64,000 nucleotides of DNA, from contig KV419397.1 in assembly GCA_001630475.1 (NCBI GenBank), positions 627,758-691,757 on the forward strand. Direction: 5' to 3'. The first letter of the stretch is position 1; every line of letters starts with the position of its first letter. This DNA is from Sistotremastrum niveocremeum HHB9708. Taxonomy: Eukaryota > Basidiomycota > Agaricomycetes > Sistotremastrales > Sistotremastraceae. Positions 42,943 to 53,900 of the stretch are shown here, in pieces. Made by a program: the position numbers and the translations under genes. The notes beneath the pieces were generated by a model. It saw only the letters and a program-made list of their open reading frames with translations, was not told the DNA's origin and searched no databases.

Positions 42943-45365
42943 ATGAGCAGCAGCGACCTTGTCGCGTCATGCATAGCGCTCGACCCAACTCTTTCATGCT
43001 ATCTCATGAACCCTCGAGGATTTTCTCACTGCGATCACGAACCCGCCAATCCTTGCGTCAGTCTCGGAGACGTTGGCATTTGCATGAACGAGCAACTCAA
43101 TCTTCGAAAGTGCTCTCCAACGCTACAGTCAAGACCGAGCCTACGAGCTCTAGTACCATGAATTCTACGAGCAACTACTCTATCACACTTTTGTCGACGT
43201 CAACAACCTCTCCCGTCCCATCGAAGGAGAAGACCCCGACCATCGCTCCAATTTCATCACTGATAGCTTTGAGCTCAGGGTCGGTCACTACGCCTGAGAC
43301 CAAGCCTCCACCATTTATAAGTCAAACATATAGTGATTCTTCCCCCTCATCGAGCTGTACAATATCGGGGAGTCATACTCACGCGGTCGCAATATCAACG
43401 TGAGTCTCCTTGTTTTGTTATCCGCTTTCAACCTTCAACCTGATCACGTAGAGGCCCTGCTATCCCCCTTTCTCCATTGACATCTCCTGTGACATCTCCG
43501 ACACCCAGTATGAGCCCCAACTCTACAGATATTATCCTTGCAACGAGCCCGCTCGCAATCCCCATCGCGACTTCAACATTGTCTGTATCTGATGTCACTT
43601 CAGCAACAGCTGCATCTTCGAGTACATCATCACAACTCCTGGAACCCTCAACCTCATTGATCTTTCCATTCCCTTTGCCTTCGACTTCGACTTCTACCTC
43701 AACCCTGACCTCAACATCGACCCCACCGTCGACCAGTCTCTTAACCTCCATAGCAATCTCTACCGGCTCACCATTGTCACCAACTTTCCTCGACCCTGAG
43801 CCCGCATCTACAACCATATTATTCCCGACTTCATCCTCACAACTCATACAACAGTCAGTACCTGCATCCGTAACCCTCAGTCCCCCTCAGTAAGTGGAAT
43901 TAATGTCATGCAGATCCAGCATATTCCAAGTCCTAACATTATCATTGATAGAACCTCATTCTCATCAACTTCAGTATTCCAAAGCTCTGTTACCACCGCT
44001 CGAACACCGTCCAGCTCAGTTGCACGAACAGAAAGCACCGCATGTCCGAATCCTTCAGGTTTGAGCCCTGCCGTGGCAGCAGACGATAGTAACTTGTCCG
44101 TTACCATATTCTTTATAGAGATGTCATCATTGACTCTGCATGATCAGGTTCGAGACTCACCGAGGACTGCTCGTCGGCGTAGTGCTGGGTTGTGTTGCCC
44201 TCTTTTCATTCCTCGCTATCCTTCTCTTTTTCTTTCTTCGTCGGCGGAGGAGAAGATTTGATGATCAAAATAATTTCTCAACGAACGGTTCCGATGTAGG
44301 GGAAGTTCGGAGAGCACGAACCGGGCTTCCGAGAAACATACGTTCGCTGCTCATGGAAGATGACATTGCGGACGAGAAGAGAGCTCATTATGATAGGCCG
44401 CGACGCCATCCTGGTGATGATCAAGTGTCAGAGACACCCAGTAGACCACTGATTGTTCGCGAAAACCCGGGAGGACAGGAGCCACACCCGGAGATTCCAA
44501 CTCTGCCACTCGCGCTTTCTGGCGGTTCTCTTCTCCAAGAAGTGCAGCAAAGTCTTTCTTTGGGGGTAGAAGATGTGGTTCTCCCAACTCCGCCGTCTCA
44601 TGTGCCACGAGGGTCTGGGACCAGCCCAGAAGGACAGGAAGAAGAACATAACCGTGACGGGGGTCTACGGAGAGCGGCAAGTGCGAACTTAAACAGAACT
44701 TCTTCTACCTCATCTTTCCAAAACTACTCCGCGTCATCGTTCGGACACACCGGTATTGGAGCACGGCATAGCAGTTCTGCTATCTCCAGTCATACTTCCA
44801 GCGATGCCCACCTACTGCCATTACCTCAACCTCAACCTACGCACACGCCTGGGCCTGGACGCAAAGGTGTATTGCGCATAAATCCCCCATTCAAGACTCG
44901 AAGACCATTATGGCAACATCAGCGCAGCTCTGGAAATATTCCACCGCCCTCTCCTATGCCCCAGAGTCCGCATAGTCTCCTACCCTTTGCTCCCTTCCCG
45001 AATCCCGAAAAGAGCATCTCATGCCCAAATGCTTCGTATTCCCCGCCAAGATTAACCCTTGAGGAGGATCATTACTCGTTTTACGATTCCATACTGGACG
45101 ATGAAAGGTTCCGTACAGACTCTCTGTTAGATCCAAATATAATCAATAGCGAACTGGGTGTGGGGACTGGAGCTGGCCTCCAAGATAGTGTTGATTATTC
45201 ACGACGACTGTCAGGCCCTTTGGCGGTAAGCGATTGGCTATATCGGCATGTTTTCCACGTGAACTGAGGTGTTATCGTTTTCAGAATGTATTGCGACGCT
45301 TCAGCATGGAGAGCGAAGAGTCTTCTCGGGCAATCGTCCCTCCGAGCTTGCGCGTAGGAGGATGA
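42943..45365 (+). CDS. Mucin-like single-pass membrane protein, 5' end unresolved
   Basis: Reliable blocks: a Ser/Thr/Pro-rich stretch to about 43399 (GTGAGT donor), 43451-43892, about 43951-44090, a membrane block from about 44150 to 45225, and a last exon 45285..45365 (NVLRRFSMESEESSRAIVPP). The ectodomain is almost all Ser/Thr/Pro with Asn-Ser-Thr sequons, expected to be heavily O-glycosylated. LLVGVVLGCVALFSFLAILL plus FFFLRRRRRR forms the membrane stop, followed by a cytosolic region of about 350 residues rich in Ser, Pro and His. This resembles Wsc/Mid2-type wall sensors in layout, though I see no WSC domain. A Cys-containing frame from the ATG at 42943 (SCYLMNPRGFSHCDHEPANP) may be the N-terminus but is in another frame; its join, and the join before the membrane segment, are unresolved. 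Confidence 0.55.
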
Positions 45366-47307
45366 CTACCGATTATGGAGGGATCCCTGAGATAACAATC
45401 GACATCTCGCTTTGATTATTTAGGCGTGGATGTAGAACACATGTTGCACATCCTGAATGAGCACCACGGGGATTTTAACCCTCCGAGAGTTTTATTCGTA
45501 TTTGAATTTTGCAAGGCAATGATGCTGTAAACGCCTCGGTAGAGAGGCAGCTTTGACAAACTACAAAGCCATGAGGTTCATCAGCAAATTTATAGGTAAA
45601 ACAAACATGGTTATGACATGACTTCAGTGTGAAACGTACAAAATCCTTTCTAGCCACGCTATCCTGGCAAGTCAGAACCATTCAAGGTGATGGCGAGAGC
45701 CGAGCACATGCAGGTGCTTCGCGCAGGTGGGCTGCAACTCACTCGGGGCTTTCGAAGCAGATGGGCACATGATAGGTCGTCTAGCATGGGAAGTGAAACT
45801 CGGATTATCTTCTCTGTGGCCAAGAAAAGGCACGTTTAGGAATAGACCTTAGACGGATAGATCCTTAATCTGGTTGCATCTGGAATTGGCCTGCATTATT
45901 GCGGAGAACAGAGAGAACTGAGTTGAGATGGCTGAGAAAAGTCCAGCGGACCTGAATTCAACACACACTGGTCACTATTTCTGTGTAACGAGAGCCAGAT
46001 ATCGGATAGAAAGATGAGCCGCCCTGAGTTCGACTTCTTGAAGTGTAAGCGTCCGTCAAGCAAGGAGTCAACCAGTTGGTGCAGTGTTCATGGTCAGACT
46101 GGGTTGTCGGAGCCTGAACTTCTTTTCGTTTCAGATTCAGACTCGGAGGGTCGCGCGCTCCCATAGCTAGTCCGAGTCAAGACTCACTTGGGAGATTATA
46201 CTCGGTATGTCCGTTTTATGCATGATCAAATGTGGAAGATTCAGACTGATCAAACAGTCCCAGAAGCCTCAGCTGTTGACGCTCGCCGTGAATCCGAGCT
46301 GAATGCGACCCTTGATGCGTCCGATGTGTTAGTGTTACATTAAAGTTGAATGCAGCTCTTGTCTGGAGTCGACACACTGGTCTTGGACCACTGCTATTCT
46401 CCTTCCTGGACATTTCTCCATTCAAATGTCAGCCTCCGTGCTTCTTGACTGGAAGATCCCCCACAGCATTTCTTTCTTCGCTCTTTGTCAGGATGAAGTG
46501 AGCGAACGCATTTCGGCTTCCAGCTTCTCTCTGTGCAATCACTCGTGCTGTCTTTTTGAAACGGAGAGTTGCCTTCTGTCTCTTATCGCGGTTTTATGTC
46601 TTGAGAGAAGGCAGCCCCTACGAGCCTACCCTGGTGAGCTCCAAAATCCCTTGTTTGACTACAAGCTGAGAAGTAAAGAAAGGGCAACTGCCTAAACGTG
46701 CGCGACAATCGTCATATGCTGGATAACTAAACAAAATGTGCAGCTTGGACTGGTGCTATTTCGGGAACGCTTCGGCTATCACAAAGATCCATGTTGCTCG
46801 GTTCCACAGGGTCCGCTGTTGATCACTTCTACGGCTCATTGTGAACTCAACCAGAAGATGATATGAATGGCTGGAGAAAAATCGTATTCTTATCCAGTGT
46901 CTTTTAGAAGGAGAACAATGCCTCAACCTTCTGCATCTTTCGTTCGTCCCCGAAATTGTCGGATTCTTGCTCATCTCAACGACGAAGAAGTTGCTGATAT
47001 ACATCAAGCGAGAAGCAATCTTATCGAGCTAGTGGGAACATTCAACCTTGTGTCAGTCTTGGAAAGCTATGTGTTAGAGCGATGGCGCGCACTCGCATCC
47101 CGCCGAGTCTTCCGGAAGCGTCTGGTATGGGGCACCTACTTCTCAGGGTGCTTTGCGAGGTTCGATGCGTGGGGTCGGATCTAGGCGGTGGTGAGAGTTG
47201 AACACTTCCCAGAGAAAAGAAGCATCGACCTGTGTTAAAATACAAGAGCATGAAGCTGCAAACCTCCTTTCCCTCTGTCTGGACGAACACTCATCCCCCG
47301 CGCTACT
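45366..47307. other. Long intergenic stretch, no gene supported
   Basis: About 1.9 kb. Frames of 60-105 codons occur on both strands (the longest plus-strand one at 46867-47184), with no motif, start context or splice evidence. The last 100 bp should be the promoter of the small peptide gene. Confidence 0.5.
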
Positions 47308-47526
47308 ATGCGATTTACTGTGATCGTCCTGCTTTGCTGTTTTGGACTGATCGCTGCTAGGCCTATTCCACAATGTACGTCGTCATTGACTCTGCAAGTG
47401 ACGCGCTGAGCTTAAATATGTTGGGAATGTGTAGGTGTCAACGAAGACGATTTTGAAGGAGGGGTGATTAGGTCGCTTGAGACGTCAGCGGGTGGTCACA
47501 AGGCGCAGGATTGTCCTGCATTTTGA
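47308..47526 (+). CDS. Small secreted peptide, 52 residues, two-exon
   Basis: Two exons, join(47308..47374,47435..47526). The 60-nt intron has a GTACGT donor and GTGTAG acceptor; phases agree and the total is 53 codons with the stop. Exon 1 is a strong signal peptide: MRFTVIVLLCCFGLIAARPI. The mature part would be about 31-34 residues, acidic and Gly-rich, with one Cys near each end (PQCVNEDDFEGGV and AQDCPAF), so one disulfide could close a loop. I recognise no family. It is too short to be a known RiPP precursor with repeated cores and has no KR processing pairs. A diffusible signal or a small effector-like peptide is possible; function is unknown. Confidence 0.6.
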
Positions 47527-48023
47527 GATTGCGCCATGCATATGGTCCATCGACTCCCGGATTATAATCAAGGTTGGTAGATTTCATCCTCTTAGACGCC
47601 CGGCTCGGAGATACTCACGAGAAGGTAGTACCAGTAATGAATGATCGGGGCTAAAAGTCCCTGTGTATATTATCCAATTTTTGTGCTTTGAGCAGGTCAC
47701 CACCTCTTGTGTGAGAGAGAAACGTTTGGTGTTCTCTTTCAAGGTGCTGTGGCGGGTCATCTATAGAAGACTAAATCGATTGTGGGGAGACCATATAATT
47801 ATCTCGTTTGCTGAGCAACGCTGCATACGATTCCCAGATGGTCCCGATATCTTGGGATAGCTATGCCTTTTCGCGTGCCCTTCGGCGCGGCTCCCATATC
47901 AATGACGTGTGAACGCATAAGCTTGCAAGCAAGCATGAGCGGCCGATTAAACCCAGCGCAAACCGCTCTTGAACTTCCCGACATACAAATAAAGTGGTGA
48001 ATTATTATAATGTGTGAGATAAA
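47527..48023. other. Intergenic, no gene seen
   Basis: About 500 bp between the small peptide gene and the 3' end of the carrier gene. No motif. Further splicing beyond the TGA at 47524-47526 was considered but nothing coherent was found. Confidence 0.45.
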
Positions 48024-49215
48024 CTATCCAAATCTAGTTTTGAGTAAATCGTAAATCAGAAAAATCATTGCGCTGCTTGGGACAGCCTTCACAAGAGTCA
48101 CACCACACCCTGCGTAAAGACCTCTGATACCCTGCGCCTTCCACAGCTCTTTGCCGGTACTCCAGAACGTCGAACGAGGCTTCAAGTCACCAGCTACCCT
48201 GGGCCGCAGCTCCTCCTCGGTTTGGATGGTCGATTTAATGGTGTCGGCAGGAAATAAGGCAATGTTGTATGATATGCCTGCCACGCCACCTGCCACTGCT
48301 AATTCAAACGCAGAGAGATCCTTCTTCGAGAACTCTGATAGTGGTCGGCCTGCCTTCTGCGCCCGTCGCGTCATGAACCATTTCGCAGTGATCTCATTGG
48401 CTCCGAACCATGCTGCTCCGCCTCCTATCTCCCTTATCAGAGTGCCAGTGTGTCCAAGCCAGAGCCCTCTCCAACCGTCCTGTTTGATAATAGAAGCGAC
48501 GATAGCACCGGGGCCTGGTAATTTTTTGAACGAGGGATTCGATTCCGCGGGGAGCCCCGCTATCGCAGGGATTGGTGCTACTGCGAGCATTTGGACTTGC
48601 ATTTTGCACTTCACAAGTTCTATCGGGGTGCTGGAATAAAGTTAGGACTGGAAGCGGTGACATATACACAGGTTCTCACAGAGCAAAGCTAGTGACAGCA
48701 CCCGCACCGGCCGCAGCCAAGGATAATTGGGGTATTGATAGCGCCTCTGATACGGGAATATGTTGAAATGAGCGAATGACGTTCTGAAATTCCGAGTAGG
48801 CAAAGAAAATAATAGCATTCTCGGCCATCGCTCCGACGATGGGTGCAGGCAGACCCTGGACAGTGATGGTGTCAAATTTTTTATCTCATATAGGTGATGG
48901 AAGGGACGTACTCGATAGAGCCCTCTAATGCCTTCGTTCTTCCATGTCTGCTGCAAGCAGTCTAGAGGTCCCGAGAACCTGGCGCTTGACTCAAGAACTT
49001 GAGTTTGCAGTCGGACTTTGGTAAGATCGAATGGATGTTCGAAAACTTTTGAGATAATGCCAGCGGTCTTGAGAGAAGGCTTAGATTAACGTCCAGGTGT
49101 ACGTACGATGGGTAACTGTGCTCACGCTGCCAAAGGCCACGTCTTTCAAGCCTCGAATGACGAGTGAGTCTGTTTTAAGGTTGTGCGCCGACAAATCAGG
49201 CACAGGTACGTCCAT
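48024..49215 (-). CDS. Mitochondrial carrier, ornithine-transporter (Ort1/Arg11) type
   Basis: Four exons, complement(join(48024..48630,48680..48855,48912..49067,49126..49215)), 342 residues. Three mitochondrial-carrier repeats: FEHPFDLTKVRLQTQ, LTPIELVKCKMQVQM and LFPADTIKSTIQ, each a Px(D/E)xx(K/R) signature, with GLYAGCGVTLVKAVPSSAMI near the end. TPIELVKCKMQV plus the long linker fits the yeast Ort1/fungal Arg11 subgroup, which exchanges ornithine for protons or other basic amino acids across the inner membrane and links arginine synthesis to the cytosol. The short acidic N-terminus (MDVPVPDLSAHNLK) is normal. A closely related basic amino acid carrier is the main alternative. Confidence 0.9.
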
Positions 49216-49400
49216 TTCACCGTACCCGATTCAAAACAGGAACGCAAAATCAATGGACGGTAATGCCTGCGATGCTACTATCGCATTATGAGGTTAAGGA
49301 TGAGAGACTGGCGCTCGGCCGGGAGCAGAAAGAAAACTGGTCGGGCGGGTCTTTGGAAAGCGAGGCTATTACGTAATGCAAGGCGCTGAAAATTCCTGCT

Positions 49401-50350
49401 ATGGCAGCTTGCTTCAACATTTCTCTGCGACGATGCCGGATACCATCTGGGTTGTCAGTGGTACATTCTTCCCGAAATACCCTGATTGCATCAGGCAGTC
49501 AAATACACCAACTGCGATTCTACGCTTCTAAGACAAAACAAAAGAACAATGGACGAGAAAGCCGCGAACCTGATGTGCCTCGAACCAAGGACGGCAACAA
49601 AGGCAGACTTTCCACGGCAGATCTCGTTCCTGGCTCTAAACAGGTGCTCGAGGACGCTAGTCAGGCCGAACTAGAGAAAGTGGCAGCGAAAATACAGTCT
49701 ACAATCACTTGGTTCAAAAAACAGCTCGCTGAGATCCAGTCACGAGGTTCTGGCAGAGTCACTCCGGCTATCTTAGATTCTGTTCGAGTCGAAGCGGGTA
49801 CCAGAGGTATCGTGAAATTAGACCAAGTCTCGACCGTTGGCGTACGAGATGGAACTACCCTCATGATCAATGTCTTTGAAGACGAAGTGAGCTCGGAATT
49901 GACTTCTAGCTTACCATTCTAACCTTTGACCGGCAGATGACGAAGCACGTTGAAAAGGCGCTATATAACTCCAAAATTCCTAATGTCATTCCTCAGCGTC
50001 AGGATGCCAGGACCATTAAAATCCCCATGCCAAAGTGACCCCATAACCCTATGCGTGTCGTCCCTCCACTTAGTGCTAATAGGCCCACTATTGATTCACG
50101 GAAGGAAGGCTTTCTTGCAGCGTCTAAATATGCAGAGGAGGCGCGAACTCAAGTCAGGAAGAACATCGCCTTGGGAACCAAAAAAGGGAAATTCGAAAAA
50201 CATTCCAAGGAATTGAGTGAAGTAGGTTCATGGGTTTAGTCGCATATCCAAAGAACTTACTTTCTTCCCCAGTTTCAGCGGCTCAATGATCGATTCATTC
50301 AAGAAATCGATAAGCTGTTAGAATCTTCGAAGAAGGCGCTCAACGTGTAG
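49401..50350 (+). CDS. RRF1: Mitochondrial ribosome recycling factor
   Basis: Four exons, join(49401..49886,49937..50034,50074..50221,50273..50350), 269 residues. The first 45 residues are basic and amphipathic (MAACFNISLRRCRIPSGLSV, then LRFYASKTKQK), a mitochondrial presequence. The RRF core follows: LRAEGAxxP-like RVTPAILDSVRVE, LDQVSTVGVRDGTTLMINVF, KHVEKALYNSKIPNVIPQRQ, RTIKIPMP, AEEARTQVRKNIA and a helical end RFIQEIDKLLESSKKAL. RRF works with EF-G to split ribosomes after termination. The second intron is just 39 nt (50035..50073), very short even for this genome. Reading through it would stop after IPMPK, so splicing is needed for the C-terminal helix. Confidence 0.9.
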
Positions 50351-50935
50351 TTCGGCCCTTACTTTTTCAACATCTGCGCTGCACCGCTGCACCTATGTGA
50401 GGGTTCTACAAATATTGCATATTCGAATTCCTTCTGTTGACCTCATGTTGCTTGCGCCATCACAGCCCGACCGCCTCCTCTCAGACGCACATACATGCGT
50501 ACACATCGCGAGTCATTCGCGTTTTCACGGTCACCCATAGTCGCCGTTGGAGGCCCTGATGCAATGGGAACGCGAGGTTTACGCCGTTCTCTCGGGTATC
50601 GTGTGTCTCATGGTCATAGCCTATTCGGGATGAATGGAAGATGAAGATCAGGGTTCTTTACGCGTTCCGTTCTGAATTGGTGGCACAATGGCCGCTACAT
50701 GAACAGGCCGACTTTGTAACGTAGACAGCCATATCATGGTAACATCACAATTGAACTTTCATGAGTGCCATCGTTGCGCCACCCTCGCGTGATGTGACCG
50801 GTGGGCGCGACCGTGACCGTCACTGGGTGCGAAAAACTATAAGAGTCAGGTCCCCACACGTGATCGCGTTACCTTTCCTCTGGACACGCTTCGCTTCCTT
50901 TGCTCACAAAGGCAGAGCGCTCGTCGCGACTCACG
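50351..50935. promoter_or_regulatory. Intergenic, promoter region of the SNF2-RING gene
   Basis: About 585 bp from the RRF stop to the SNF2 start. CT-rich and CACG/GTGAC-containing words occur close to the start (50780-50900), but no specific site can be assigned. Confidence 0.4.
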
Positions 50936-53900
50936 ATGTCGAATAACAGTTCTGATGCCGACAAGAAGGTGCAGAACCTCGCCCTGCAGCAGACTAACAC
51001 CGCTGTGAGTCGACCTTGTTCTCTGCCGAAGCCCTTCACGTCCCTAAACCCTGTATCCTTCCTAGATCTCTTTAATACCGCCAGCGTATCTCGCTGAGCT
51101 GAAGCAACATATTAAAACCAACAACCACGATACACACGTATGACCTTCAATCCTTCATAGCTTCGGGGTGTTGACGGAAAAGCTTTTGCAGTTCAAGATT
51201 GCGTTTCAACCTGGACAAGGCTGTGAGTGACATGCAATAAAAGGGCCAGTAATAATGTTTTCATTAACTTCGTCGTTCAGATGGCCTTGTTTACTGTCTG
51301 GAAGATGGATGCCGAGGCCTCGCCATCCCGTTAGAGGCCAGAGAAAAGGTGGCAGATGGTGGCCTGAAAGATGGATTCGGCTCTTTGAAAGCGTACAGGG
51401 TAAGTTTCGTCTTGTCAACGTCCTGATTTCATTTCCGGACACCCTATCTTCGCATCTTCATCCATATCATATATGCTGAACTCGCCCACAGACGCACATC
51501 CACAAACACCCGACTCATAAAATCAATCGTCTCAAGCGCATACAGGCTGCATCGGGACAAGCAGCGCCAGCAGCGCGTCTGCCTTCGCAACCTGGTCCAA
51601 TCAATCTTGCCTCCAAGCCGGCACCCGCTGCGAGGTCCAGTATGCTCAACAGATTAGACAGCCTAGGATCGTCGAGTCCCGTCGCTTCCCCTTATGTCTC
51701 TTTCGCTCAACAGGCCCAGCCATCCGCATCACAGATGCCCGGAGCTCTGAAGCGTTCATCGTCACCGGATTTTGACCAACCCACAGCCGGAGTAAAACGC
51801 GCCAAAAGCTCCGCTTCTGTCGCGTCCACCTCTGCACCGAAGAAACCCCTCGCCAATACCAATACTAATGCACCAGTGAAGCCCGAACCGACACCAGTGG
51901 CAGCTGCTCTACCGCCCTCGAGATCTTCCCAGGGCAACCAGAATGTCCCCACGCTCAGCCCTCATCATGTAACCGCTCTCGAAGATACTGCCAGGGCTTG
52001 GTGGGATATGTTGACGCACCTCAAAGCTCAGAATCCTCGCCCAGCAGATTTCGCGATCAGGTTGTTAAACTGCTCGAGTCACTACGAGAGAGTTTGCAAA
52101 CAGATCAACGATTACCGCGCTCAGCATGGGCTTCCTCTTTGGACAAGCACTCCAGTCGTACAGCACATGAACATCCAGCCACAAGTTCCTTTCACTCAAC
52201 CCGTCGCTGGGCCTTCTCGGATGCCTTACGGATCCGACACGCTCTCTCAGAGTCTTGCCCAAGCGGCGGCCCTCATCCGAGGTCCTAACGAGTCGGACGA
52301 TTCAGAAGGCGATGATCCCATGAACGGATGGGCGGCTCCTGGGGTTCCGAGCGCTTTGTATCGAAGTGGCGCTGGATATGCGACTGCTTCGTCAGAAGGG
52401 TAAGCGGGTCTTCACTAAATCGATGATGATGCTAACTTATGCAGAGTGAATGAATTCTTGAAGGCAGCCGCAGGACAAGAACTTTTCGACGGCAATGCTA
52501 GTGTCGATCAGTCCCTCGCCGCTTTGAGACTCAAGAAGGTTGGTGACAAGCTTCCTCACATGACCATCAGCTTGCTTCCGCATCAAGTCCTCGGCGTAGA
52601 CTGGATGTTAAAGCAGGAACTGGGCGATTACAAAGGAGGGATTATGGCAGATGAAATGGGTCTGGGCAAAACGTGCGTTTCTATTCACCTTTAGCTCTCG
52701 TTCACTCACGACAGAATAAGTATCCAAATGATCGCCACTATGATCATGAATCCACCCACTGGACGTCAAACCCAGACGCTCATTGTAGCCCCTCTCAGTC
52801 TCTTGACCCAATGGAAAGCTGAAATCGAAGACCGAACCGGAGGTCACTTTAACTGCCATATTCACCACGGGCAGCACAGAAAGAAAAACAAAAGAGATCT
52901 CGCAGACTTCGACATCATTCTCACGACCTATGACGTAAGTCCCCCCTTGTCAGAATAACTGCCTGCTTTTGCTAAATCTGTTTACAGATCATGAAGCTCG
53001 AGTGGCCCGATCCGGAAGCTGAGGCTAAGAAAGAACGCCAAGCCGAAAAAAGGGCGGGTAGGAGAAGGAAGAATGCCGATGATAGTTTCATCGTAACTAG
53101 CGACGAAGACGAGCCTAGGAGGAAGAAAGAGAAGAAGAAAGCTCCGGCAAAACGTACTTCTTCTTTTGTCCGAGATTCAAAATCTGGCTCCCGCTGACAT
53201 TTCTTAGGTGGCGTTCTTCTCCAGATTGACTGGTGGCGTATCGTATTAGACGAGGCTCAGGTAAAGAAGATTCCATATCCATACGTCTACACCCGTTCAC
53301 CGTGTGTTCTTTAGTGCATTCGTAACAAAGAGACTCGTAAGTCTCACTTCTGTTAAAGAGCTCTTTCTGACACCGTCTAGGAACCTCACGAGCTATAACC
53401 GAATTCAATGCCGTCAATCGTTGGTGTCTTACGGGGTATGTACATCATGGCTAGCGATGTAAGCGAAGGCCTGACAGCTTTATTAACTACTAGAACCCCG
53501 ATTACCAACTCATTGAGAGATGCTTACGGAATGATTCGGTATCGTAAGTCGAATTGCTTTATCCTGAAGGTGGATGCTGACTTCTTTTTGTAGTCAAAAT
53601 CAGGCCGTGGTGGGACTGGGTGTAAGTCTTGACATTTGAATTGTGTACTCATTTTAACCAGTATTTTAGCGACTTCCATGAGAGAGTTCGTGATGTCTCA
53701 TTCAGGCGTATTCTGTGCTGACATTATCTTTTTGTAGATCACGAGTATCGAGCAGAAAGGTATGTTGCATTGATGTCCGTTCTTCACCGTTTGAATTCTC
53801 AATGTTTTTCTGTAGATGGTATGGGACTCCCATTGGTCTCAGATATCAACGCTAACCACTTAAACAGCCACCCTCGCGTCTCAGAGACTTCAGACGATCT

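Noticed and set aside
46867-47184. A 105-codon plus-strand frame
   Set aside because: No motif or splice context; the promoter of the small peptide gene is a simpler reading of the region.
47308-47526. Lipopeptide mating pheromone, because the peptide ends in CPAF
   Set aside because: It has a signal peptide, a second Cys, and the ending does not fit a convincing CaaX box; basidiomycete pheromone precursors lack signal peptides.
38045-47526. One RiPP cluster linking the UstYa-like genes with the small secreted peptide
   Set aside because: About 7.5 kb and three or more unrelated genes lie between, and the peptide has no repeated core or KR cut sites.
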